From positions 215,624,333-215,688,332 of the forward strand of contig CM048755.1 of the NCBI GenBank assembly GCA_026315105.1: a stretch of DNA of 64,000 nucleotides, written 5' to 3'. The translations under genes were made by a program, and so were the position numbers. This DNA comes from Locusta migratoria. Lineage: Eukaryota; Arthropoda; Insecta; Orthoptera; Acrididae. Under the pieces are notes generated by a model. The model searched no databases. It worked only from the letters and a program-made list of their open reading frames with translations, and was not told where the DNA came from. This document shows, piece after piece, positions 1-9,786 of the stretch. How positions within the stretch are numbered: position 1 is the first letter of the stretch; each line of letters opens with the position of its first letter.

Positions 1-645
1 CGATCACTATGAAATAAACAAACGTGTCGTATATTCGTGTGAGACAGGGTTTTCAGCACCTGATAAAGTTTGAAACAAACCTCATTGTGGGGCAATATGT
101 GACGTAATTAACTGTAACAGAGGCACGATTTTGACTGTATAGGTATGTGGGGACAAGTAGAGATCATGAACTGGATGAGTGCTAGACTAATGTTATGGAC
201 CGCATACTTTCTAAGTGATGGTACTGGCGTTTCGTCAGTGCTATAACATCTTCCTTCCCATTGCAGTTCAGTGAGTATGGCGATTCTGAGAACGGTGGCG
301 CTTGGGTCGGTTGTTATTTGTCGAGTCATTCTATCTTACTGTAGCGTGCAGAAATGTAAGCTTGCCGTGACTAAGTGCGGAAGTCGAGTGTACGATCGTG
401 CTGTTATAAAGTAAAACTAACAAGGCAAAATGATCGATTACCGGGATCAGATGGCATTTAACGAAACACTCTTTTGTATGCGGAGAATGTAAAGCGAAAA
501 TTAAGAGAAGCAGTGAATAAAATTGCAATTGTGTTCAGTTAGTCAACGTGATGTCTACAACACCGTAGGAAATATGCTGTAGTCTACTTTTCAGACAAAC
601 ATAAAAAAATAAAAAAATAAATATATTTGGTCTAATACAAAAAGC
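1..645. other. unassigned AT-rich DNA
   Basis: No recognisable gene or repeat. Two short open frames on the minus strand (73 and 65 codons) have no domain I recognise and no supporting context. Confidence 0.5.
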
Positions 646-822
646 CATTCGGGAATGGCCACGCTGTCTAAGGCGCCTTGCCACGGATTACGCGGACGCT
701 CCCCGTCGGAGATTACAGTCCTCCTTCGGGCATGGGGGTGCATGTCACTTTTACCATGAGTTAGTTTTAGCAGTTTGTAATTCTAGTGACCGATGACCTC
801 AGCAGTTTGCTCCATCATAAGA
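646..822 (+). mobile_element. SINE-A copy, old and diverged
   Basis: A tRNA-like head (GGAATGGCCACG...TCTAAGGCGCC) is followed by a degraded B box (GGAGATTACAGTCC) and a tail with AGTTAGTTTTAGCAGTTTG and GACCGATGACC. Its divergence and lack of a clear target duplication suggest an old insertion. Confidence 0.75.
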
Positions 823-1678
823 AGATATATGGACTGCATCACACGAAAACTGAACAGCTTAACGGCACTGTTATGCCCATGTGGCCATAAAAGAGTCTTT
901 TTAATTTATTCGTGACGACTTGCATTGTTATGGGCTAATATCTAGTGGCATTGCTTATCATGCTTTGTAGCTTTCTCGAAAGTTGTAAATTATTAAAATT
1001 AATCACCATTCATAAAATACACTCTCGTGCCATGTTTTCTTTTACTGTCGTCTCATAGTAGGTAACGCGTCAGAAGTGTGTGTATGTCAAAATAGTTGCT
1101 AGACAATCTCTTAAGTTTAAATATTTAAATTTAGAACTGTTTAAAAAAAGAAGGTACATAATATTAGGTTCGTTTACTCTGTTGTTTCAGCAGATATTTT
1201 CAATTCCACGTTTTCACTGTGTAGTTGGAGTCAGGCCAAACAAATACTGTTCATCACATCTATCAACAAGTGTCGACGGAAAGTGTCACTTTTTTTCCGT
1301 AACAAACAAAATTATTTTTATAACAGAATTGTAAATGCCCATTCGATAGATCGGTTCTATTCATTCTATCCATATGTTTTAACAGGAACAGTAAAACAAA
1401 AGAAATATCCAGTACTGCGGCAGCGACAGAGCGAAGTGTCGAAGTTTGCGGGGAATCAGGGCGGTATTTCTCTGCTATAGTATACATTTATTTTTTATTT
1501 TATTTATTTATTTATTATTTTACTTTCCCTGTTAAAATATCAACGAAAAAACATCGCACTATAAAAATTTGTATCAGTATTCCGAAAGGGTAAGTAAAAT
1601 GCAATATTAAAAATCTATTGTAATTAACGGCAAAGTAACCGACACTTCCTCGTCACTGTTTGCAACGTGCACGATATG
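823..1678. other. unassigned intergenic DNA
   Basis: AT-rich with a T/TA-rich stretch near 1488-1525. The overlapping short frames on both strands at 1080-1487 look like chance. Nothing else recognised. Confidence 0.5.
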
Positions 1679-1689
1679 ACAAGTCTAAT

Positions 1690-1881
1690 GCCGGCCGCGG
1701 TGGCCGAGGGGACTGAGGCGCTTCAGTCACGGTCTGCTCGGTCACTACGGTCGGGGGTTCGAATCCCCCCTCGGGCACGGATATTTGTGCCGTCCTCAGT
1801 TGTAGGTAGTTCAAAAGTAGTTTGTAAGTTTAGGGACTGATGACCCCGTAGTTAAGTCTCTTAAGCTTAACAAACATTTGA
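1690..1881 (+). mobile_element. SINE-A, head H1, tail T1, with TSD
   Basis: Complete copy. Starts GCCGGCCGCGGTGGCCGAGG, has B box GGTTCGAATCC and ends AAACATTTGA. Flanked by an exact 11-bp duplication ACAAGTCTAAT at 1679-1689 and 1882-1892, typical of LINE-driven insertion. Confidence 0.96.
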
Positions 1882-2026
1882 ACAAGTCTAATTCAAGCAA
1901 CATATTTCAAAACGAAATGGCAGATATCTCCCGAGACACCAGAGAAGATTCTCCAGAAGACACACTCTGTTTTCCACTTGCACGCGCCGACAGTTTCAGT
2001 TTAATGGGCAGCGGTAGAACTTCGCA

Positions 2027-2246
2027 GTCGCGCGGGAGTGGCCGTGCCCTCTAAGGCGCCTCGCTGCGGAGTGCGCGTCTGCTCCCCGTCTGAGGTTCGA
2101 ATCCTCCCTCGGGCATATGTGTGTTTGTGTGTATGTGTGTGTGTATTGTCCTTAAGCTAAGTTGGTTTAAGTAGTTTTTAAGTCTAGGGACTGATAACCA
2201 CTACAGTTTAGTCCTATAGCTTTACAAACATATGAACATTTTGAAA
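2027..2246 (+). mobile_element. SINE-A copy with TG-rich expansion
   Basis: Head GCGCGGGAGTGGCCGTG..., B box GGTTCGAATCC, then a TG-rich stretch in place of the usual GTGTGTGTG, and a T2-like tail to GAACATTTT. Only a weak TTCGCA duplication (2021-2026 and 2247-2252). Confidence 0.88.
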
Positions 2247-2249
2247 TTC

Positions 2250-2596
2250 GCAATTTGAGTCTCCGAGCATCTGCAGATTTCGAATCTAAAGGAAACGTCA
2301 TATGACTCACCAACTAGTTTAAAGCGAGTGTGCGTACTCATTTATGATCCCTACTGCTCTAATGTCCGTTACAGTTGACTGTGTACCAAAAACATGATAA
2401 TCACATCTGCTTCTACTATCAGAGAGTAATGGATTCCTGCAATTTTCCGTGTCACCCTGCTCCACTGATCAGAGTCTAGCACCAGCCGGAAAGGACATAC
2501 CATCCCAGACTATGCCGCCCGTAACCACAGAGTAACATATATTTGTCTGTGCCGTAACACAACACAAACGGCCGAGTTTGGTGTACCACGGGACAG
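2250..2596. other. unassigned DNA between two SINEs
   Basis: No feature recognised in either strand of this stretch. Confidence 0.5.
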
Positions 2597-2606
2597 GGAA
2601 GCACGG

Positions 2607-2812
2607 GCCGCGGTGGAGTAGCCAAGCGGTCTAAGACGCCTCGCTGCGGAGCGCGCGGTTGCTCACTGTCGGAGGTTCAAGTCCTCCCTCGGGCATGGGT
2701 GTGTGTGCGTGTGTTGTCCTTAGGTTAGTTTACCTTAGTTTAAGTAGTTTGTAAGCTACGGACTCATGACCACGCAGTTTGGTCCGATAGATTTACAAAC
2801 ATTTGAACATTT
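2607..2812 (+). mobile_element. SINE-A, head H4, tail T2, with TSD
   Basis: Head GCCGCGGTGGAGTAGCC, tail ending in TTACAAACATTTGAACATTT. Exact 10-bp duplication GGAAGCACGG at 2597-2606 and 2813-2822. Confidence 0.96.
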
Positions 2813-3011
2813 GGAAGCACGGAATGTCGTCGCACTGTATTGAGCGATGAATGATTGTTCCGCAGTACTCCAGATGATCATTTTCGGTGAGTATGACGAC
2901 GACGCGGGAGACGACCAGTTCTTCCAATGCCTTGAAGAAGCTCATTGATATTACTTTTGGCATCATGGTGCAGGTGTGACCGCCGGTGACTGCGGATGGA
3001 ACTGTGAGGGC

Positions 3012-3502
3012 ACCAAATCAAATGTTCAAATTGAAACTCCAGAATGAAACTTTCACTCTTTAGCGGAGTGTGCGCTGATATGAAACTTCCTGGCAGATTA
3101 AAATTGTGTGCCGGAACCGGGGCTCGAACATGGGACCTTTGCCTTTCGCGGGCAAGCGCTCTGCCGACTGAGCTACCCCGACACGACTCACGATGCCACC
3201 TCACAACTTCCGCCAGTACCTCGCCTCCTACTTTCCAAACTTCACAGAAACTCTCTTGCGAAACATGCAAGACTAGCACTCCTAGAAGAAAGGATATGGT
3301 GGAGACATGGTAGAGTGCTTGCCCGCGAAAGGCAAATGTCCCAGGTTCGAGTCCCGGTTCCGGCACACAATTTTAATCTGGCAGGAAGTTTCAAATGTTC
3401 AACAGGCACACCCATGTCCAAGGGGGGACTCGAACCCCCGACGGCGAACGGCCTTGTGCACCGCAGCACGGCGCCCCAGTATGCACGGTTAATCCGCCGC
3501 GG
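3012..3502 (-). mobile_element. SINE-A (head H5) interrupted by SINE-B
   Basis: A minus-strand SINE-A whose tail end (TCAAATGTTCAA, 3018-3029) and head half (3403-3502, GGACTCGAACCCC...CCGCCGCGG) are separated by a SINE-B insertion. The middle of the SINE-A (about 70 bp) is missing. The composite is bounded by the 10-bp repeat CTGTGAGGGC at 3002-3011 and 3503-3512, read as the original SINE-A duplication. Confidence 0.75.
3030..3390 (-). mobile_element. SINE-B with inverted tRNA-like arms, nested
   Basis: Left arm 3075-3155 and right arm 3312-3390 are inverted copies of one tRNA-like unit (GTGTGCCGG...CTCGAAC...CTTTCGCGGGCAAG) differing at about 5 of 80 positions. Flanked by a 12-bp duplication TCAAATGTTCAA at 3018-3029 and 3391-3402, so it was inserted into the surrounding SINE-A. 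Confidence 0.8.
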
Positions 3503-3512
3503 CTGTGAGGGC

Positions 3513-3864
3513 TCCACGGCAGCATTCGACAGGCTGTCTCCTTATGTATTATCTCTCATATGACAGTACAGTGGCGCCATTTTTCAACAGGACAACGCTC
3601 ATTCACAAATGTCCGGCATTACTATGAACTCTCTGCGTTATGGCGAGGCTGTCCTGTGACCATCAGGGTCCCCAAGCCTGTCATATAAGGCGTATGTGTG
3701 GGACCAGTTCGGACGATAGCTCCGTACCAATCCCATTATCCTGGATGTTAAGAACCTTTTGCATGATATGGGCGCCAGATTCGCTCAAGAGAGGATCCAA
3801 CAGCCTTTTGACATGCTTCCTAACCGATCCAGTGCAAGCATCCAGGTCACAGGGCCTACTATGT
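3513..3864 (+). pseudogene. Tc1 transposase C-terminal remnant
   Basis: A DNA-transposon relic in one frame with stops. The frame from about 3568 reads GAIFQQDNAH, matching the second catalytic Asp block of Tc1 transposases (FQQDNARPH), and later YVWDQFGR, matching the ENVWDQ block. The catalytic Glu there is replaced by Ala (KAYVWDQ), and in-frame stops follow the codons for AVL and FGR. The end reads FDMLPNRSSASIQV, like the family's C-terminus. A SINE-A interrupts the 3' end at 3865-4059, and sequence resembling the element's 3' end continues to about 4135. The stretch 2823-3011 upstream of the nested SINEs may be an earlier part of the same gene, but I cannot confirm that. Non-functional. 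Confidence 0.72.
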
Positions 3865-4059
3865 GCCGGCCGCGCTGGCCGAGGGGACTGAGGCACTCCA
3901 GCAGTCATGGTCTGCACGGCCACTACGGTCGGGGGTTCGAATCCCCCCCTCGGGCATGGATATTTGTGCCGTCCTTAGTGTTAGCTAGTTCATAAGTAGT
4001 TTGTAAGTTTAGGGACCGATGACCTAGTAGTTAAGTCCCATAAGCTATACAAACATTAA
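3865..4059 (+). mobile_element. SINE-A, head H1, tail T1, with TSD
   Basis: Inserted into the Tc1 relic. Exact 11-bp duplication GCCTACTATGT at 3854-3864 and 4060-4070. The head carries a 3-nt insertion (CCAGCAGTCATGG). Confidence 0.96.
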
Positions 4060-4070
4060 GCCTACTATGT

Positions 4071-4461
4071 AATACTGATGAGTAGAGTAATGATACTACC
4101 AAGTTATTTAAAAATTGTGTCTCCATTTTGTGATCACTGAAATAACAAGGCATGCCATTTCAATCCGTCAAGTTTCATTTCGTCTCCTCCCCTCCTTCCG
4201 GGTGCTCTCTTTGTTTGCCCTGCGGTGTATGCTCGCTGTTGTACTTCGGTGTGCTATTTACTAAGGCTGCGGCCACACCGGTCGCGGCTCGCTGGACTCC
4301 TAGGCACCTCGCGGCGACTCGCCTTGCTAAACAAACAGCTGTGAACTTACGACACCGGCCACACTGAGTGCTAGGTGACGAAGCTAGTCGCTTGGCGTGT
4401 CGCTAGAACAACGCTCGTGTCCATTCTTCCTGGCGTATCACATAGTGGCTTCGAAGATCAT
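4071..4461. other. Tc1 flank, then GC-rich unassigned DNA
   Basis: The first ~65 bp resemble a Tc1 3' end (TTTTGTGATCACTGAAATAA). 4255-4440 is GC-rich and rich in CpG (GCGGCCACACCGGTCGCGGC), reminiscent of Harbinger-type elements, but no paired termini were found. Confidence 0.35.
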
Positions 4462-4552
4462 ACTACATCTACATCGATACTCTTCAAATCACATTTAACT
4501 GCCTGGCAGAGGGTTCATAAATTCTCTATCTGATAAACGATACTGATTACTT
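4462..4552 (-). mobile_element. fragment of CR1/Jockey-like LINE 3' end
   Basis: Shares CTACATCTACAT...CAAATCACATTTAA.TG...GGCAGAGGGTTCAT with the 3' untranslated ends of the LINE copies at 17257-18521 and 47142-47864, in the same minus orientation. Confidence 0.7.
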
Positions 4553-4564
4553 AATTTCTTTTCT

Positions 4565-4767
4565 CAAATCAAATGTTCAAATGTTTGTAGAACTTATGGG
4601 ACTTAACTACGGGGTCATCAGTCCCTAAGCTTACAAACTACTTATGAATTACCTAAGACTAAGGACGGCACAAATATCCAACCCAAGGGGGGATTCGAAC
4701 CCCCGACCGTAGTGGTCGTGCAGACCGTGACTGGAGCGCCTCAATCCCCTCGGCCCCCGCGGCCGGC
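4565..4767 (-). mobile_element. SINE-A, head H1, tail T1, with TSD
   Basis: Reads on the minus strand from GCCGGCCGCGGG to GAACATTTGA. Exact 12-bp duplication AATTTCTTTTCT at 4553-4564 and 4768-4779. Confidence 0.96.
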
Positions 4768-4883
4768 AATTTCTTTTCTTAACTTGTCCGATGTGCTGAC
4801 GAATCGTCTCGTGCATTATGTTCGTTAAAAAGTACGAGTGTGAATGACCTGTTCCCCTGGAAGGAGACAGATTCGCACCCTCC

Positions 4884-5075
4884 CATCGCGGCGATCTGGT
4901 TAGCCATGTCAAGCATTGTGCGCCCTCTCCCGTTGAAGGTTCGAATCCTCCCTCGAGCATGGGTGTGTGTGTTCTCCTTAGCTTAGTTTAACTTAGTTTA
5001 TGTAGTTTGTAAGTCTAGGGACTGATGATCAGAGCAGTTTGGTCCAATAGGTTTACAAACATTTGAACACTTTAA
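4884..5075 (+). mobile_element. SINE-A, diverged head, tail T2
   Basis: Head CATCGCGGCGATCTGGTTAGCC is poor, but the B box GGTTCGAATCC and the T2 tail (TTAGTTTAACTTAGTTTATG, TTTGGTCC, ACAAACATTTGAAC) are clear. No duplication seen. Confidence 0.85.
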
Positions 5076-6365
5076 TTTGTTTCGCTTCCTTAATTATCAC
5101 TTAAACAATGTTAATAACAATAAGTTTTACCTATTTGTTACCGATTATAAAAACTATTTACTAAATGGTTACCCTTGAATTTTTCTAACTTAATCAATTT
5201 ATCAAAAGATTGCTCTCCGCACTTCCACCAAAAGAATAATTTATTTAATGTTTTGCGTGATTGGTTCGAGGGAGGGATGGAGGGAAAGAGGTGGGGAAGG
5301 TGCAAAGTTGAAATACCGTACCGGTAGCCAAAAAATCTGGCTACACAATTCACCTTACAGCAGAATACGATATCAGTACCAATGCTGATGAAATATTGCG
5401 CATTTGACTTTCAAAACTAGAGATCACTTTTTACATACGATTTCAAATGGTGCATGGCAGAGGATAACTTACAACAGACGCTAAAGTTCAGTGTATAACG
5501 GACGATTTATTTCACTAAAACGTTCTTCATAGCATATAATTAGTAAATGACGAATACAAGATTATTTATATCTAACTGTCAATGCTCTCCGACTCTGATG
5601 ATTCTGTATGATGTGAAGCACCTCTATAATTCAAAGATATTTACTGAACATCGTCTCAGGGCATCATAGTGTTCCTGTTACATAGTAACGACTCTCTATC
5701 CACGCAGTTCGTGTGAAGTCCCAAAAGTATTCTCAGTGGTAAGTAAAGGGCCATCACGAGCAACCATCGATAAACAGTGTCTCAGATAGGAGTGATCAGT
5801 GACTAACGACTATATAGGTTGACAGGGAATGAAAACCCTGTCTAGCCATCCATATTTCATAGGTTTTTCAAGTGGATTATGGCAGATTCGTGGATCGTTT
5901 CTCTGAAAAGGACACGGTCAAAATCCTTCCCCCACCTCACTCCCAAGACAAAACATATGTTTCGTCTCTAATGACGTTGTTCGTCAACAGGAAGTTAAAC
6001 CCTAAAATGTCAAGGGATGTAATGGTATCCGACATTCCTCACATAGGTATGGACATACCTCGCCACATGTGACTATGCGATTTATTCGTGCAGTTTCCTC
6101 AGAGAGGATCAGTGCCTCGAACTCTTAAAACGACACTGGTGTAGCGGTTACTGTGCAGACTGAAGTCAGAACGTCGCGGTATTAACCGCATATTGTATTC
6201 CTCGTACTCTACAATAATGACTTTAGGTGTCAGTCCTCAATGCCACTCAGCAATGTCGGCTGGCAGGTAGTGAATTCCAACCATCACTATCAGGTATGTT
6301 GGAGAGTCATTCGTCCTAAAACAATGTATTGGCAATCAACCCACCAGCAACGGTGTTTATGTTCT
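5076..6365. other. unassigned AT-rich DNA
   Basis: About 1.3 kb with no recognisable gene or repeat. Short frames at 5138-5353 (-) and 5872-6072 (+) have no recognisable domain. Confidence 0.5.
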
Positions 6366-6381
6366 CATTGCAGTTACGCGG

Positions 6382-6579
6382 GCCGGCCGCAGTGGCCGAG
6401 TGGTCTGCGGCGCGCCAGTTACAGTCTGCACGGCCGCTACGGTCGGGTTCAAATCCCCCCTCGGGCATGGATGTTTGTGTCGTCTTTAGTATAAGGTAGT
6501 TTATAAGTAGTTTGTAAGTTTAGGAAGTGACGACCCTGCAATTAAGTCCGTTAAGCTTAACAAACATTTGAACAATTGA
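6382..6579 (+). mobile_element. SINE-A, head H2, tail T1, nested in another SINE
   Basis: Head GGCCGGCCGCAGTGGCCGAG, ending AACAAACATTTGAAC. Exact 12-bp duplication GCAGTTACGCGG at 6370-6381 and 6580-6591. The second duplication copy overlaps the first bases of the next SINE, so this copy landed in that SINE's 5' edge. Confidence 0.95.
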
Positions 6580-6586
6580 GCAGTTA

Positions 6587-6763
6587 CGCGGCGGATTAGC
6601 CGTGCATACTGGGGCGCCGTGCTGCGGTGCACGCGGCCGTTCGCCGCCAGGGGTTCGAGTCCCGCCTCGGGCATGGGTGTTTGTGATGTCCTTAGGTTAG
6701 TTTACCTTAGTTTAAGTAGTTTGTAAGCTACGGACTAATGACCACAAACACTGAACATTTGAA
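6587..6763 (+). mobile_element. SINE-A, head H5, tail T2, older host copy
   Basis: Head CGCGGCGGATTAGCCGTG, tail T2 with a deletion (CCACAAACACTGAACATTTG). Its own 11-bp duplication CATTGCAGTTA lies at 6764-6774 and at 6366-6376, on the far side of the younger SINE. Confidence 0.93.
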
Positions 6764-6774
6764 CATTGCAGTTA

Positions 6775-6964
6775 GAGTTTACGGTTTCTCAGCAATGAAA
6801 GCTTACACAGTGCCATCGCCACGATACCATCACTAAGGAGATGTCATACCGTCCATGCAGTCACGTAGGTATCAGAAAGAGCTGGTTTAAGGAATTTAGG
6901 AGCCATTTAACTTTTTCCTAGAATGTAATTTTGTTTGATTGCATGATTAACTTCATATATACAC

Positions 6965-7003
<39 letters not shown>

Positions 7004-8763
7004 TTTCGATGAAAATGGCGGATTGAGATATCTTTGAATCTGTATACAAATGCGCCATTAGTTCATTAAGTATTTGCTTACCCGCGACTTCGCATTGCCT
7101 TTAGACTTGTCAAGGCTAACACAACATTCACAATTGGCTCGGAGGTAGTAGGATTCGTTAGAGTATCGTACACTACGTACACCTTGTAATAAATCATCAC
7201 AGGAGTGCAACACAATAACTTGCTTATTGCAGAACTCTCACGTTTTTTTGTTAGTGGTGTTTGAATAGTCACGGTGCTTTCAGATGGCCGTGTGTCTTCG
7301 CTGATTTCAAAGTTTGTAATTACCATCTTTGCTGGTCTCCCGTTATCCTTTGATATCGTCTTCTGAATTCCGTCACTTCTCTCCATTCGGAAACACCACA
7401 AGTCATGATTTATGTGCTTCGGGTAAATGCTCGTCACCTTTCATAAAAGTTTCTGTCCCGCGAGACTCCGCTTGACGCTCCCGACCAGTTATTCGAGTGG
7501 CTTTGGAGACGGGAGCGCTATTGTTGCTTAACTGAAGACTTGTTGGGAACTGTCGTGGCGCGCGAAGAGGAGGCGGAAGCGGTGTGGGAACAAAGCGTGA
7601 AAGGCTGACCTCTCGGAAGCACACGCTTCACATACGGCGAAGAGTGATGGTGTAGAATGAAGTGCTTCTCACCAGGAAGTGCTACTATAACGGTCACCCG
7701 CTTGAAAATGTCATTTTCGCGCGAAGTTGGCGAACTGAAAAAAAAACTTCTATAACTACACTACAACGTGAATTCATGTCATCTAAGACATACACGACGA
7801 CAAGTCTAACGCAACACTTGTGTAGTTCAGCAGTAGACGGACAGGTTCAGAAGTTATTTTTCGTGCACAGTTAATTAGTAAGGAAATACGTAATATAATG
7901 CATTATGTGTACAGCCACGGAGTGCACGGAGTGTTATATCACTATGTTATGGAAGCTCAGGAGGGGGGGGGGGGGGGGGGAGGGTCAAGCACCTCCGACC
8001 TCATTAGACTGCGAATGTTACGCCTTATGCAAATCTAATCATATCCACAAAGCCATCTGGCAAAGGAACTAAGCATGTCTTGTAACGTTTTACAGCCGTT
8101 TATTATTTAATTTCGTGTTTTTACATGATCTGTGACGTGGTAAGTTCGGGTTGTAAGAATACCGGATAGGTTGGATATCATAATATCCCTCGTTTGCCCT
8201 TTTCTCCAGTTATACGACGCTTGGCCTCTTTGGCTAGATCCCCAATAAGCTTTGGCGAATTAAATGTATCCGTGTTTGCATTTTAATACCCACAAAATTC
8301 CGTAAATTCACACTAAAACGAAGAACATATGAGTCAACAGTATATGAACTTTTACGTTAAACTAACACAAAAATAGTAATACAATAATTTATCAACCGTT
8401 TCTAACAACCTAGTAACAGTAAACTCATTCTGTACAGACTTTACTCGTGTCTCTTCTAGTAAATTACTACTTTTCCTTTTTTACTAATCTTTAATAAAAT
8501 AGTTTTCAAATTAGGAAAAGTTCTTCCTATCTCACATAATATTAAAAAGTAGAAATTTATTGTTGCCTTGTCGCTTGCAAAATAAACGTTGAAAAATACA
8601 TCCAAAATCATGACTGATATAATTTTATATTAAGTCACAATTTTAACAACAAGCACACATAAGCTGTTTTTGTAACATATTTAAAAATACTTAAAATAGT
8701 TCATATTAATTGAGTGATCCACAGATTTCTCCTGATACTGCGACGGCTGAGGGCAGTCACCAC
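6775..8763. other. unassigned DNA with low-complexity tracts
   Basis: Holds a (TG)17 tract (6967-7000) and a G18 run (7963-7980). At 7078-7437 a 119-codon minus-strand frame has no domain I recognise; its end carries CCCGCGACTTCGC, a phrase I associate with insect retroelement ends. 7560-7640 is CpG-rich. No gene called. Confidence 0.4.
6967..7000. repeat. (TG)17 microsatellite
   Basis: Uninterrupted TG dinucleotide run directly visible. Confidence 0.98.
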
Positions 8764-9174
8764 AGCCGGTCGCGGTGGCCGAGCGGTCTGCGGCGCGCCA
8801 GTCACAGTCTGCACGGCCGCTACGGTCGGGGATTCGAATCCCCCATAGGGCATAGATGTTTGTGTCGTCTTTAATATAATGTAGTTCATAAGTAGTTTGT
8901 AAGTTTAGGAACTGATGACCCAACAGTTAAGTTCAAATGTTCAAATGTTTGTAGAGTTTATGGGACTTAACTACGGGATCATCAGTCCCTAAACTTACAA
9001 ACTACTTATGAACTACCTTATACTAAGGACGGCACAAATATCCAAGCCCCAGGGGGGATTCGAACCCCCGATCGTAGTGGTCGTGCTGAACGTGACTGGC
9101 GCGCCGCAGACCGCTCAGCTACCGCGGCCGGCCGCAGTTAAATCCCTTACGCTTAACAAACATTTGCTGTCTCC
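8764..9174 (+). mobile_element. SINE-A, head H2, tail T1, split by a second SINE
   Basis: 5' part 8764-8930 (GCCGGTCGCGGTGGCCGAGC ... CAACAGTTAA) and 3' end 9135-9174 (CAGTTAAATCCCTTACGC...AAACATTTG) are separated by an opposite-strand SINE-A. Confidence 0.92.
8931..9134 (-). mobile_element. SINE-A, head H2, tail T1, nested in a sister copy
   Basis: Minus-strand copy inserted in the tail of the plus-strand copy above, with a 7-bp duplication CAGTTAA at 8924-8930 and 9135-9141. The two related copies in opposite orientation could form a long hairpin. Confidence 0.92.
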
Positions 9175-9177
9175 ACG

Positions 9178-9561
9178 GGCAATCCGTCGATTCCGATGTG
9201 CACGCAGCACATCACTGTAGGCAAAATGGTCGGCGATATCAAACGTGGCGGACTGACAGAAAAACGGGAGTCTGTATTTTCACACGTTAGGAGAACGACT
9301 ACCGCCGTATTCTTTAAAGCTGGACGGTTTAAGGAAAGGTAAACTCAACATTAAAGGTGCAACCGACAGGTAGACTACTGAGAACGCAGTCGATTGACAT
9401 CGGGAACGAGAAGACTTTTTTCGTTTAACAGTAAACACTAATTATTCAGTAAGAACAGATTTTGAGACGGGTCATCCCCCCACCCCCGCGTTTGCGGGTC
9501 CTACGGTAGACTTAAATTGGCCCTGGTACCTGAGCACATCAGTATCGAGACTACTTCACTA
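9178..9561. other. unassigned DNA
   Basis: No recognisable gene or repeat. Confidence 0.5.
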
Positions 9562-9570
9562 CGGTATTTC

Positions 9571-9777
9571 AAATGTTCAAATGTTTGTAAATCTAAGGGA
9601 TTTAACTACGTTGGGCATCAGTCCCTAGGCTCACGAACTACTTGCACTACCTTGGAACTTATGCTAAGGACAACACTAACACCCATCCGTATGGAGGACT
9701 GGAACCCCCGACGGCGAACGGCCCCGCGCACTGCAGCAGGGCGCCTCAGTGCGCACGGCTGTTCTGCCGTGGCGCTG
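9571..9777 (-). mobile_element. SINE-A, head H5, with TSD
   Basis: Minus-strand copy with an H5-type head (reads GGCGAACGGCC...CTGCCGTGG on +). 9-bp duplication CGGTATTTC at 9562-9570 and 9778-9786. Confidence 0.93.
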
Positions 9778-9786
9778 CGGTATTTC

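Noticed and set aside
2878..3563. Overlapping open frames of 90-162 codons on both strands
   Set aside because: They coincide exactly with SINE-A and SINE-B copies; tRNA-like sequence is often open in several frames.
4255..4440. A Harbinger MITE based on GCGGCCACACCGG and CCGGCCACAC
   Set aside because: The two motifs are not in proper inverted-terminal arrangement and no 3-bp duplication could be found.
7078..7437. 119-codon minus-strand frame as a host gene
   Set aside because: No recognisable domain, no supporting context, and the end resembles retroelement sequence.
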